DNA of 31,117 nucleotides from an uncultured Rhodoplanes sp. (GTDB lineage Bacteria; Pseudomonadota; Alphaproteobacteria; Rhizobiales; Xanthobacteraceae). A program made the position numbers and the translations under genes. The notes below the pieces were generated by a model. It was not told the DNA's origin. It did no database searches and was given only the letters and a program-made list of their open reading frames with translations. Positions 7,245 through 15,122 of this stretch are shown piece by piece (the stretch's first letter is position 1; every line of letters begins with the position of its first letter). Where the stretch lies: positions 1 to 31,117 of the forward strand of contig CAKZHN010000033.1 of the NCBI GenBank assembly GCA_936924235.1, in the 5' to 3' direction.

Positions 7245-8219
7245 ATGACAATGCATCGTCTTGCGACAACGCTGGCCGCCGTGGCGATCATGCTGCCGGC
7301 GGCGGCAACGGCCCGCGCTCAGGCACAAGACGCGAAATATCCCGCCAAGCAGGTCAACTTCGTCGTCGCCTTCGCGGCCGGCGGCTTTGCCGACACGCTG
7401 GCGCGCTTCGTGGCGCAGAAGCTCAACGACAAATGGGGCCAGCCGGTTGTGATCGAGAATCGCGGCGGCGCCGGCGGGAACCTCGCGGCCCGCACGGTGC
7501 GCGCCGCAGAGCCGGACGGTTACACCGTGCTGGTGACGACGACGGCGCTGGCGATCAATCCGACCATGTACAAGAAGCTCGACTTCTCGGTCGACGAGCT
7601 CGCGGCCGTGGCGATCCCTGCAGCCTCGCCCGAGACGCTCGCGGCGCATCCGAGCAAGGCGGCCGGCGGGCTCAAAGAGTTTCTTGCGGCCAACAAGGAC
7701 CGCGAGGTGACGTTCGGGTCCGCCGGCGCAGGCTCCGGCTCGCACATCGCGGCGGCGTATTTCTTTTCGGAATTCGCCAAGACCAAGGCGCTGCACGTGC
7801 CGTTCCGCGGCGGCAATCCGGCCATTCAAGCCGCGCTCGGCGGCCAGATTGATCTGATCGCGTCGTCGTTCGGCGTCACCTCACAGGTGGTCGACGGCAA
7901 GCTCACGGGTCTTGCCGTGGCCAGCCCCGCGCGCAATCCCGCGATGCCCAACGTGCCGACCTACAAGGAAAGCGGCTTCGACTTCGAAGCCGAGTCCTGG
8001 GTCGGCTTTTTCGTGCCGGTGAAGACCGATCCCGCGGTGGTCGCCAAACTCAACGCGGCGATCAACGAAGTGGTCTCAGAGCCGGCCGGACGCGATCATC
8101 TGTCCAAGGTCGGCTTCCGGCTGGTGCCCCGCGGCGTGGCGGAGTCGCAGAGCTATCTGCGCTCCGAGGTCGCAAAGTGGGGCACGATGGTGAAGGCGGT
8201 CGGCGTGTACGTCGACTGA
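7245..8219 (+). CDS. Bug/TctC-type solute-binding protein
   Basis: The 324-aa precursor begins at 7245 behind GGGGAAG; MTM allows a second start at 7251. The signal peptide ends near ARA (residue 25). Bug family marks are NFVVAFAAGGFADTLARFV, NRGGAGGNLAAR, AEPDGYT (in place of the common SPPDGYT), GSAGAGSGSHIAAAYFF, VPFRGGNPAIQAALGG and MPNVPTYKESGFDFEAESW. It is clearly diverged from the neighbouring minus-strand Bug protein, so this is not a recent duplication. No membrane partner genes flank it. The ligand cannot be inferred from context. It is convergent with the MetE-like gene. Confidence 0.93.
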   Translation: MTMHRLATTLAAVAIMLPAAATARAQAQDAKYPAKQVNFVVAFAAGGFADTLARFVAQKLNDKWGQPVVIENRGGAGGNLAARTVRAAEPDGYTVLVTTTALAINPTMYKKLDFSVDELAAVAIPAASPETLAAHPSKAAGGLKEFLAANKDREVTFGSAGAGSGSHIAAAYFFSEFAKTKALHVPFRGGNPAIQAALGGQIDLIASSFGVTSQVVDGKLTGLAVASPARNPAMPNVPTYKESGFDFEAESWVGFFVPVKTDPAVVAKLNAAINEVVSEPAGRDHLSKVGFRLVPRGVAESQSYLRSEVAKWGTMVKAVGVYVD

Positions 8220-8240
8220 GCGCGAGCGCGCCCGGCAACC

Positions 8241-9419
8241 TTACGCGACCTTCTTGCCCCACAGCCGCTGCGACGCGATGTCCGCGCCCTCGCGCAGCGA
8301 CTTCAGCTTGAGCCACACCACCGGCTCGATCACCCACTCGCGTTTGGTGAAGGTGCCGAAGCCGCAGTCGGTCGAGGCGATCACGCGCTCGCGGTCGCCG
8401 ACCGCCGACACCGCCTCCTCGATGCGCCGCGCCACCACCTCGGGATGCTCGACGAAGTTCGACGTGGTCTCGACCACGCCCGGGATGAGCAGCATGTGCT
8501 GTGGCAGCTTGTGCTTCTTCAGCGCCGAATATTCGTGGGCGTGACGCGGGTTGGAGAACTCGATCGACAGCGCGCCGACATTCGCCGTGTAGAGCGCCGG
8601 CAGGATTTGCTCCAGCGGGATGTCGTGGATGTGCGGGCCTTCCCAGTTGCCGTAGCAGACATGGAGCCGCACCCGCTCGCGCGGGATGCCATCGATGCCC
8701 TTGTTGATAGCCGCGACATGGCGCTCGCAGCGCTTGACGAAATCGCTGTCGGAGAGATCGCGATACATCATGGTGCGATCCATCGCGAGATCCGGCGCGT
8801 CGATTTGCAGAATGAGCCCGGCCTTGTGCACCGCCTGGTATTCCTTGCTCATCTCGCGCGCGATGGCGTCGAGGTACGCGTCGTGCGACTCGTAATGTGC
8901 GTTCAGCATCGTGGTCGAGATGATGCCGGGCGAGGCCGCGGTCATGAAGCGTTCGGAGAACGCGCCAAGCTCGCCGGCGATCTTGTTGAAGCGCGCGGTC
9001 TCGTCGGTGATCGGCTTGAGATCGACATACTTGATGTCGGCCTGCGCCTCCGGCGCGCCCTGCTGGCTCTTCGTCGGGTTCGGGAAGCGCCGCATCAGGT
9101 AGGCCAGGAGCTCGGGGAATTCCTCGAACTCGAGGCCGCGGCGACGCTTCGAGACGCCGGCGAAGCCGGACATGCGCTGCGGCACATAGGTCTGGAAGCC
9201 GACCCGGCCCTGCTCGCCGTCATTGCCGACGTCGATGCCGGCATCCATCTGCGCCTTCACCACATGGCGCACCGCGGCGTCCATCTCGCCGGCCATGGCC
9301 TTGGCGTCGACGGGCTTGCCTTCGTCCTGCGTCATCAGCAGGTCCGACAGCTTTTCGTTGCGCGGCAGGCTGCCGACATGGGTGGTGAGGATGCGGTCCC
9401 GGCTCGTGATCATCGTCAT
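8241..9419 (-). CDS. cobalamin-independent methionine synthase (MetE C-terminal)-like protein
   Basis: The 392-aa protein has the TIM-barrel of MetE C-terminal/epoxyalkane:CoM transferase relatives. The N-terminus ILTTHVGSLPR and the GEQGRVGFQTYV segment are typical. All zinc ligands are present: His253 and Cys255 in LHVCYGNWEG, Glu287 in SIEFSNP and Cys352 in STDCGFGTF. Family members use zinc to activate a thiol for alkyl transfer. Full MetE is about 750 aa, so this is the short catalytic form whose methyl donor and acceptor are usually unknown; the frequent annotation as methyltetrahydropteroyltriglutamate-homocysteine methyltransferase is too specific. A GGAG ribosome site precedes the ATG. 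No metabolic partner is adjacent. Confidence 0.88.
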   Translation of the reverse strand: MTMITSRDRILTTHVGSLPRNEKLSDLLMTQDEGKPVDAKAMAGEMDAAVRHVVKAQMDAGIDVGNDGEQGRVGFQTYVPQRMSGFAGVSKRRRGLEFEEFPELLAYLMRRFPNPTKSQQGAPEAQADIKYVDLKPITDETARFNKIAGELGAFSERFMTAASPGIISTTMLNAHYESHDAYLDAIAREMSKEYQAVHKAGLILQIDAPDLAMDRTMMYRDLSDSDFVKRCERHVAAINKGIDGIPRERVRLHVCYGNWEGPHIHDIPLEQILPALYTANVGALSIEFSNPRHAHEYSALKKHKLPQHMLLIPGVVETTSNFVEHPEVVARRIEEAVSAVGDRERVIASTDCGFGTFTKREWVIEPVVWLKLKSLREGADIASQRLWGKKVA

Positions 9420-9507
9420 GTGCTCCCGTCAGGCGCACAGTTCTGTCACTCCTGCTACGATATCCGCAAGTGTGACGATCCAAGTGTGGCGAACGAGGTG
9501 GTGGGCC

Positions 9508-9768
9508 ATGGCCCGTCTGCTCAGGCTTTCCGTTCTGGGTGCGGCGTTGACGATCGCCGCGGCCGAGCCGGCGTCGGCGCAGCGCTGCCCGCCGAACTCG
9601 CGCGCGCAGGCGGTCGCCATTCCGGGAAACCTGCGCACCGCGCAGTGCTTCTGCGATCCGGGCTTTATCAGCGTGCAGGGTCTCTGCGTGCGGCCGGCGC
9701 GGCCGTCGGACGCTCCGCAAGCCAGCACGCCGGCGCAAAGCATCGTCGCGCCGATGCCGTCTCGCTGA
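9508..9768 (+). CDS. small secreted four-cysteine protein (EGF-like spacing)
   Basis: An 86-aa frame starts at 9508 after a GAGG ribosome site and opens with a signal peptide (MARLLRLSVLGAALTIAA, cleavage likely after ASA at residue 24). The mature chain has Cys27, Cys47, Cys49 and Cys60; CFCDPGFISVQGLC follows the C-x-C-x-x-G-F spacing seen at the end of EGF-like modules. The tail is rich in Pro, Ser and Ala. It would be exported, with two disulfides. It ends 4 bases before the convergent boxA stop codon. A 12-base direct repeat with one mismatch (CAAGTGTGACGA at 9467, CAAGTGTGGCGA at 9481) lies upstream. No function is known. Confidence 0.65.
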   Translation: MARLLRLSVLGAALTIAAAEPASAQRCPPNSRAQAVAIPGNLRTAQCFCDPGFISVQGLCVRPARPSDAPQASTPAQSIVAPMPSR

Positions 9769-9772
9769 GCGC

Positions 9773-10984
9773 TTAGTACGTCTCGACGTGATAGCGGCCT
9801 TGGGCGCGCATGTCGCTGAGCAAGCCGCGCCAGTCCGCCTCGGCGTCCTTGCAAATGGCAGCGAACGCCTCGTCGACGCCACTCTCCATGCCGCGCAGGC
9901 CGCAAAGGTACACATGCGTCTGCGGGTGCCTCAGGAGTGTGCCGACCTCCTGTGCCTTCTCGCGCATGAGATGCTGCACGTAGACCTTAGGCTGGCCATC
10001 GACGCGTGAATAGGCGAAGTGCTTGCGCAGCAGCCCGTCCGGCACCTTCTGCAGCGGGCCGAAATAGGGCAGCTCCTCCGGCCGCCGCGCGCCGAAGAAC
10101 AACATCATGCGTCCGGGGGCCTCCTTCATGGTGCGCCGCCTTCGCTCCGTGAAGGCCCGGAACGGCGCCGATCCGGTGCCGGTGCAGATCATCAGGATGT
10201 TGGCGGCTGGATCATTCGGCATCAGGAAGGTGGCGCCGAACGGGCCGGTCACCTCGACCCGGTCGCCCTTCTTCAGATCGCAGATGTAGTTGGAGCAGAC
10301 GCCGGAGGCCTCGCGCTTGACCGTGAGCGCGAGATTGTTGGCCGAAGGTTTCTCGCCGTCGCGCGGGCTCGCGACCGAATAGAGGCGCACGCGGTGCGGC
10401 GCGCCGTTGTCGTCGGTGCCTGGCGCGACGATGCCGATGCTTTGGCCTTCAAGGACCGGAAACGTGGTGTCGCAGAAATCGAGGATCACATGGCGCACGT
10501 CGCTGTCGGCATCCGGCGCGGTGAGCCGGAAGTTGCCGGTGACGGTCGCGATTGCCGGACGTTGGCGGTTGTAGAGATTGACCTGCGGCCGGGCGGCCGA
10601 GGCCGGCGCCACGCTCTTGCCGCCCGTGCCGCGATGCGCCTCGGCAATGAGGCGGTGGGCCTCGTCGTCGTCCGCCTCGACCGCTTCGGCGATCTGCGTC
10701 TCGTCCTGGGCGGGAAGCTCGCGCCAGCCGAACTGGTCGTCGAGGCTGTAGCGCGTCGCAACGATCCGCCAGTTGTCGATCGCGCCGGTGGGGCAGGGCG
10801 AGATGCAGTCGAGGCAGAAATTGCATTCGTCCGGATCGACCACGTAGTTGTTGTCGTCGTGGGTGACGGCGTCGACCGGGCAGGTGTCCTCGCAGGTGTT
10901 GCAGCGGATGCAGATCTCCGGGTCGATCACATGCTGCTTGTTCAACGAACGAGCGGTGGCTGCCGGACGGATCGCGTCTGTCAT
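9773..10984 (-). CDS. boxA: benzoyl-CoA 2,3-epoxidase reductase component BoxA
   Basis: BoxA passes electrons from NADPH to the di-iron epoxidase BoxB, which converts benzoyl-CoA to the 2,3-epoxide. The 403-aa protein fits: an N-terminal two-cluster ferredoxin with Cys25, 28, 31, 35 and Cys54, 57, 60, 64 (CIRCNTCEDTCP and CNFCLDCISPCP), a linker to about 130, then a ferredoxin-NADP reductase module with the FAD motif RVRLYSVASP, a second flavin segment near GPFGATFLMP, the nucleotide motif ICTGTGSAPFRAF and the usual C-terminal aromatic YHVETY. A GGAGGT ribosome site precedes the ATG. It is transcribed away from the ligase operon, and the shared gap carries the palindromes proposed as BoxR operators. 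Confidence 0.95.
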   Translation of the reverse strand: MTDAIRPAATARSLNKQHVIDPEICIRCNTCEDTCPVDAVTHDDNNYVVDPDECNFCLDCISPCPTGAIDNWRIVATRYSLDDQFGWRELPAQDETQIAEAVEADDDEAHRLIAEAHRGTGGKSVAPASAARPQVNLYNRQRPAIATVTGNFRLTAPDADSDVRHVILDFCDTTFPVLEGQSIGIVAPGTDDNGAPHRVRLYSVASPRDGEKPSANNLALTVKREASGVCSNYICDLKKGDRVEVTGPFGATFLMPNDPAANILMICTGTGSAPFRAFTERRRRTMKEAPGRMMLFFGARRPEELPYFGPLQKVPDGLLRKHFAYSRVDGQPKVYVQHLMREKAQEVGTLLRHPQTHVYLCGLRGMESGVDEAFAAICKDAEADWRGLLSDMRAQGRYHVETY

Positions 10985-11025
10985 GTCGCATGCACCTCCA
11001 AAATCGGCCCCGTCCCTTGGATAAA

Positions 11026-11039
11026 TGCATTATAATGCC
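11026..11039. promoter_or_regulatory. putative BoxR operator 1, over the boxA -10
   Basis: TGCATTATAATGCC matches the palindrome TGCATTATAATGCA at 13 of 14 bases; GCATTATAATGC (11027-11038) is a perfect inverted repeat. The minus strand reads TATAAT at 11029-11034, 45 bases upstream of boxA, so the operator covers a likely boxA -10. TGCA-N6-TGCA elements are reported for BzdR/BoxR in Azoarcus (from memory). Confidence 0.65.
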
Positions 11040-11050
11040 GGTCGCTAATG

Positions 11051-11064
11051 TGCAATATATTTCA
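11051..11064. promoter_or_regulatory. degenerate BoxR-like half-site
   Basis: TGCAATATATTTCA agrees with TGCATTATAATGCA at 11 of 14 bases and sits between the two better sites. It may be an auxiliary site or only AT-rich promoter DNA. Confidence 0.3.
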
Positions 11065-11096
11065 TTATATCTGCGTCTATCCTCATTCTTTTCGGG

Positions 11097-11130
11097 TTGC
11101 CAGTCGACCGGCAATATGCACGATAATGCA
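11097..11130 (+). promoter_or_regulatory. putative ligase-operon promoter with BoxR operator 2
   Basis: TTGCCA at 11097-11102 (5 of 6) and GATAAT at 11122-11127 (5 of 6) are 19 bases apart, slightly long for a promoter. TGCACGATAATGCA at 11117-11130 (TGCA-N6-TGCA, 12 of 14 to the palindrome consensus) covers the -10, so a bound repressor would block the operon. Confidence 0.5.
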
Positions 11131-11194
11131 TGTTGGAAGGGTGAGGCGCTTCCGGCATTGGATGGCAACGAGAACAAGCCGCAGCGGGAAGGTT

Positions 11195-12811
11195 ATGATC
11201 CAAGGGTTGCAAGCAGCCGCCTCGGGGCAGGCGATGGGCGCCGGCACGGCCGTGCCGCGCCAATACAATTTCGCCGCCGACATCCTCGCGCGAAACCTGA
11301 ACGCCGGCCGCGGCCGCAAGCCCGCCTTCATCGATTCACGTGGCACCTGGACCTACGGCCAGCTCGCCGAGCGGGTCGGCAAGTTCGCAGGCTTGCTGCG
11401 TTCGCTCGGCGTGCGCCGCGAAGAACGCGTGCTGATCTGTCTGCTCGACACCATCGACTGGCCGACGGCGTTTCTCGGCTGCCTCAAGGCCGGCGTGGTC
11501 GCGGTGCCGGTCAACACGCTGATGACCGAGGACGATTACCGCTACATGCTGGCCGACAGCCGCGCCCGCCTTCTGGTCGTGTCGGATGCGCTCTATCCAC
11601 GGTTCGAGAAGCTGATCGAGGAGGCGCCTGACCTCGAGCACGTCATCGTCTCGGGCGGAAACGCGCACGGGCTGAAATCGTTCGAAGCGCTGATGGACAG
11701 CGCCAAGGTCTGCACCGAGGTGGCGCCGACCGCCTGCGACGACATCGCGTTCTGGCTCTACACCTCGGGCTCGACCGGCAAGCCGAAGGGCGCGGTGCAT
11801 GTGCATGCCGATCTGAAGCTCACCGACGATCTCTACGGCGCGCCCATCGTGGGCATCACCGAAAACGACATCTGTTATTCGGTGGCGAAGCTGTTCTTCG
11901 CCTATGGCCTCGGCAACGCGCTGACCTTTCCAATGTCGGCGGGTGCCTGCACGGTGCTGCTGCCGGACCGGCCGACGCCGGACGGCGTTGCGGCGCTCCT
12001 TCGCCAGCACGCCGTGACGGTGTTCTATGCGGTGCCGACCTTCTATGCGGCGTTCCTGGCGAGCCCCAACGCGCCACAGCGCACAGACTTGAAAATTCGC
12101 CGCTGCGTCTCGGCCGGCGAGGCGCTGCCGATGGACGTTGGCCTGCGCTGGGTCGAGCGCTACGGCGTCGATATCCTCGACGGCATCGGCTCGACCGAGA
12201 TGCTGCACATCTTCCTGTCCAACAGCGCGGACGACGTGAAGTACGGCACCACCGGAAAGCCGGTGCCGGGCTATGCCTGCAAGCTCGTCGGCGACGACGG
12301 TCAGCCGGTGAAGCAGGGCGAGATCGGCGAGCTCCTGATCAAGGGACCGACGTCGGCGGTCATGTACTGGAACAACCGCGACCAGTCGCGCTCGACCTTC
12401 ATGGGCGAGTGGACCCGCTCCGGCGACAAGTATCTGCAGGACGAGGACGGCTACTTCGTCTACTGCGGCCGGCGTGACGACATGCTGAAGGTGTCGGGGC
12501 TGTATGTGTCGCCGTTCGAGGTCGAGGGCGCGCTCGCCACCCATCCGGACGTGCTCGAGGCCGCCGTGGTGGCCTGGCCCGATGCCGACACGCTGATCAA
12601 GCCCAAGGCCTTCGTGGTCCTGAAAGATCAGACCAAAGCCGCAAACGCGCAGGCTCGTGACGCGATGTCGCGGGTGCTGCAGGACCACGTCAAAAGCCTG
12701 CTGGCGCCCTTCAAATACCCGCGCTGGATCGAGTTTCGCGCCGATCTGCCGAAGACCGCGACCGGCAAGATCCAGCGCTTCAAATTGCGCAGCGAGGCCG
12801 GGCCGCGCTAG
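11195..12811 (+). CDS. benzoate-CoA ligase
   Basis: This ANL-superfamily enzyme would make benzoyl-CoA from benzoate, ATP and CoA, the entry step for the box pathway. The 538-aa product closely follows Rhodopseudomonas BadA as I recall it: NFAADIL at the start, ERVLICLLDTIDWPTAFLG, P-loop YTSGSTGKPKG (about 189-199), AKLFFAYGLGNALTFPM, DGIGSTEMLHIFLSN, GRRDDMLKVSGLYVSPFEVE and the C-terminal catalytic Lys in PKTATGKIQRFKLR. The ATG at 11195 is close behind GGGAAGG; in-frame alternatives are 11162 and 11234, the last giving an N-terminus closest to BadA. Symbols bclA or badA are used in other species. First gene of the import operon. Confidence 0.93.
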   Translation: MIQGLQAAASGQAMGAGTAVPRQYNFAADILARNLNAGRGRKPAFIDSRGTWTYGQLAERVGKFAGLLRSLGVRREERVLICLLDTIDWPTAFLGCLKAGVVAVPVNTLMTEDDYRYMLADSRARLLVVSDALYPRFEKLIEEAPDLEHVIVSGGNAHGLKSFEALMDSAKVCTEVAPTACDDIAFWLYTSGSTGKPKGAVHVHADLKLTDDLYGAPIVGITENDICYSVAKLFFAYGLGNALTFPMSAGACTVLLPDRPTPDGVAALLRQHAVTVFYAVPTFYAAFLASPNAPQRTDLKIRRCVSAGEALPMDVGLRWVERYGVDILDGIGSTEMLHIFLSNSADDVKYGTTGKPVPGYACKLVGDDGQPVKQGEIGELLIKGPTSAVMYWNNRDQSRSTFMGEWTRSGDKYLQDEDGYFVYCGRRDDMLKVSGLYVSPFEVEGALATHPDVLEAAVVAWPDADTLIKPKAFVVLKDQTKAANAQARDAMSRVLQDHVKSLLAPFKYPRWIEFRADLPKTATGKIQRFKLRSEAGPR

Positions 12812-12849
12812 TCTTTGCTCAGATGTCTCACGTGGAGGGGTTTTTCGTC

Positions 12850-14025
12850 ATGAAACGCACTTTGCTTGCCGCCTGCGCGATCGCGGCGATCGTTGCCGCC
12901 AACCCGGCCGCAGCCCAGCAGAAGACCGTGAAAATCGGCTTTATCAGCTCGTTCAGCGGTCCGGCCGCGGCCGTCGGCAACGACATGCGGAACTCGTTCG
13001 AGCTGGCGCTCGACCATCTCGGCCGCAAGCTCGGCGGACTGCCGGTCGAGGTGATCTACGAGGATGACCAGATCAAGCCCGAGGTCGGCCTGCAGAAGAC
13101 CCAGAAGCTCGTGGAGTCCGACAAGGTCGACTTCATGGTCGGCTACATCTGGTCGAACGTGCTGCTCGCCTCCCTGAAGACGCTGGTCGACACCAAGACC
13201 GTGACGGTGGTGTCGAACGCCGGCGCCTCGCAGCTCGCCGGCGAGCTCTGTTCGCCCTACGTGTTCTCGACGTCGTGGAACAACGACCAGAACCCGCGTG
13301 CCATGGGCACGTACATGAACCAGAAGGGCATCAAGACGGTGTTCCAGATCGGTCCGAACTATGCGGCCGGCAAGGACAACATCGATGGCCTGATGCTGAG
13401 CTTCAAGGGCCAGGTCGCCGGCCGCGAGATGACGCGCTGGCCGGACCAGCTCGACTTCTCGGCCGAGCTGTCGAAGGCGCGCGCCGCCAAGCCCGACGCG
13501 CTCTTCGTGTTCTATCCGGGCGGCGCCGGCGTCCAGTTCGTGACGCAATACGCGCAGTCGGGCCTGAAGGGGCAGGTGCCGCTCTATCAGGTGTTCACCA
13601 TCGACGAGCTGTCGCTGCCGCGGCTGAAAGATCTTGCGATCGGCGTGCCGGGCGTGTCGGCATGGGTCAACGACCTGCCGAACGACGCCAACAAGAAGTA
13701 CGTCGCCGACTATCACGAGAAGTTCAAGCTGTGGCCGTCGTTCTACGGCGCGCAGACGTATGACGCCGCCATGCTGATCGACTCGGCGCTGAAGGCGACC
13801 AAGGGCGACACCAGCAACAAGGACGCGCTGCGCAAGGCGATGGAAAAGGCCGACTTCAAGTCGGTGCGCGGCGCCTTCAAGTTCGGCCCGAACCACATCC
13901 CGATCCAGAGCTTCTATCTGCAGGACGTGGTGAAGGTCGGCGACGACTACCGGCTGAAGACCGTGACCCGGATCGTGGAGAACGATCAGGATCCGCACCA
14001 CGACAAGTGCAAGATGCCGAACTGA
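12850..14025 (+). CDS. LIV-type ABC transporter periplasmic binding protein
   Basis: The start at 12850 gives 391 aa with a clean signal peptide (MKRTLLAACAIAAIVAANPA, cleavage near AAA-Q) and a GGAGGGG ribosome site; an in-frame start at 12823 is less likely. The mature protein is a type I periplasmic binding fold like LivJ: KIGFISSFSGPAAAVGNDM, GGLPVEVIYEDDQIKPEVGLQKTQKL, FMVGYIWSN, VSNAGASQLAGE and YGAQTYDAAMLIDSAL. Instead of amino acids, such proteins in box, bad and hba clusters are thought to bind aromatic acids. Its position directly after benzoate-CoA ligase suggests benzoate or a related aryl acid as ligand; that is inference. Confidence 0.9.
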   Translation: MKRTLLAACAIAAIVAANPAAAQQKTVKIGFISSFSGPAAAVGNDMRNSFELALDHLGRKLGGLPVEVIYEDDQIKPEVGLQKTQKLVESDKVDFMVGYIWSNVLLASLKTLVDTKTVTVVSNAGASQLAGELCSPYVFSTSWNNDQNPRAMGTYMNQKGIKTVFQIGPNYAAGKDNIDGLMLSFKGQVAGREMTRWPDQLDFSAELSKARAAKPDALFVFYPGGAGVQFVTQYAQSGLKGQVPLYQVFTIDELSLPRLKDLAIGVPGVSAWVNDLPNDANKKYVADYHEKFKLWPSFYGAQTYDAAMLIDSALKATKGDTSNKDALRKAMEKADFKSVRGAFKFGPNHIPIQSFYLQDVVKVGDDYRLKTVTRIVENDQDPHHDKCKMPN

Positions 14026-14035
14026 CGTTGGATCG

Positions 14036-14066
14036 GCCGGCTCCGCCGCACATCGGCGGGGCCGGC
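14036..14066 (+). other. strong RNA hairpin between binding-protein and permease genes
   Basis: Arms at 14036-14048 and 14054-14066 form a 13-base stem (12 Watson-Crick pairs plus one G-U) around the 5-base loop CACAT. There is no T tract, so it is not a standard terminator. Such hairpins after the binding-protein gene often stabilise the upstream mRNA and lower expression of the membrane genes; that role is inferred. Confidence 0.6.
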
Positions 14067-14076
14067 TGGCCTCCTC

Positions 14077-14115
14077 TTTGCAAGGACGGCCTTGCAAGAA
14101 GAACGCCTTGCAAGG
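14077..14115. repeat. three CTTGCAAG-type repeats, two forming a hairpin
   Basis: TTGCAAGG (14078-14085) and CCTTGCAA (14090-14097) make a perfect 8-base stem with loop ACGG. A third copy, CCTTGCAAGG, is itself palindromic at 14106-14115. They lie in the 179-base gap before the permease gene and form a second structure after the strong hairpin. Confidence 0.5.
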
Positions 14116-14204
14116 ACTGCGGCAAATTCCGGTTTCCGGGCGCGGCCCGACGTGATCCATTTGTGTAAGTGGCGGCGCCCCGGGGACGGCATCGCTGGGG
14201 GACC

Positions 14205-15122
14205 ATGCTGTATTTCATCGAGCAGTGTCTGAACGGCATCCAGCTTGGCATGCTGCTGTTCCTGCTGGCCGCCGGACTGACCCTGATCTTCGGGATCATG
14301 GATCTGGTCAACCTGGCGCACGGCTCGCTCTACATGATCGGCGCCTATTTCGCCGCGACCTTCGCAGCCTGGACCGACAGCTTCGTTGCCGGCGCTGCGC
14401 TGGCGCTGGTTGCGACACTCGTCGTCGGCATGGCGCTGGAGGTGGTGGCGATCCGGAAGCTTTACGGCCACGATCATCTCGATCACGTGCTCGGCACCTT
14501 CGGTCTGATCCTGTTCTTCAACGATCTGGTGCGCTGGATCTGGGGCCCGGCCGGCATGACCTTGCCGCTGCCGAGCGAGATGCTGACCGCCGTGCAGGTG
14601 CTGCCCGGCGTCTACTATCCGGCCTATCGGCTGGTGATCATCGTAGCGACGCTGGTGGTCGCGCTCTTGCTTTACATCCTGGTGATGCGCACCCGGATCG
14701 GCATGCTGATCCGCGCCGGCGCCTCCAACCGTGAAATGGTCGGCGCGCTCGGCGTCAACATCAAGCTGCTCTACACGCTGGTGTTCGGGCTCGGCGCGGC
14801 GCTGGCGGGCTTTGCCGGGCTGATGCAGGCGCCGATCCTCACCGTGCAGATCGGCATGGGCGAGAATATCCTGATCCTGGCCTTCGTCGTGATCATCATC
14901 GGCGGCATCGGCTCGATCCGCGGCGCCTTCGTCGCCGCCATGCTCGTCGGCCTGATCGACACCATCGGCCGCGCCTTCATGCCCGACCTGGTGCGGAGCG
15001 TCGTCGGCGCCAACGCGGGCTCGTCGGCGGGCCCGGCGCTATCCTCGATGATCATGTACCTGTTGATGGCCGTGGTGCTGGTGTTCCGGCCCGAAGGGCT
15101 GTTCCCGGCTGCCAGACGATGA
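14205..15122 (+). CDS. branched-chain-type ABC transporter permease (LivH-like)
   Basis: A 305-aa inner-membrane protein of the LivH family: MLYFIEQCLNGIQLGMLLFL, GLTLIFGIMDLVNLAHGSLYMIGAY (the hallmark first half) and the conserved cytoplasmic coupling segment MRTRIGMLIRAGASNREMVGALGVN, followed by GGIGSIRGAFVAAMLVGLID. It forms the translocation channel with the next permease. The start at 14205 follows GGGGG and begins directly at the first membrane helix; an upstream in-frame alternative would add an Arg-rich stretch. Its stop overlaps the next start (ATGA), a sign of translational coupling. Confidence 0.93.
   Translation: MLYFIEQCLNGIQLGMLLFLLAAGLTLIFGIMDLVNLAHGSLYMIGAYFAATFAAWTDSFVAGAALALVATLVVGMALEVVAIRKLYGHDHLDHVLGTFGLILFFNDLVRWIWGPAGMTLPLPSEMLTAVQVLPGVYYPAYRLVIIVATLVVALLLYILVMRTRIGMLIRAGASNREMVGALGVNIKLLYTLVFGLGAALAGFAGLMQAPILTVQIGMGENILILAFVVIIIGGIGSIRGAFVAAMLVGLIDTIGRAFMPDLVRSVVGANAGSSAGPALSSMIMYLLMAVVLVFRPEGLFPAARR

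Noticed and set aside
8241..9419. Calling the MetE-like gene metE
   Set aside because: It lacks the N-terminal half of MetE and the substrate is unknown for short forms; only the zinc-site fold is supported.
14077..14115. Three CTTGCAAG repeats as a possible CRISPR-like or attachment site
   Set aside because: The units are 8-10 bases with uneven short spacing, no cas or integrase gene nearby, and they read better as RNA hairpins.
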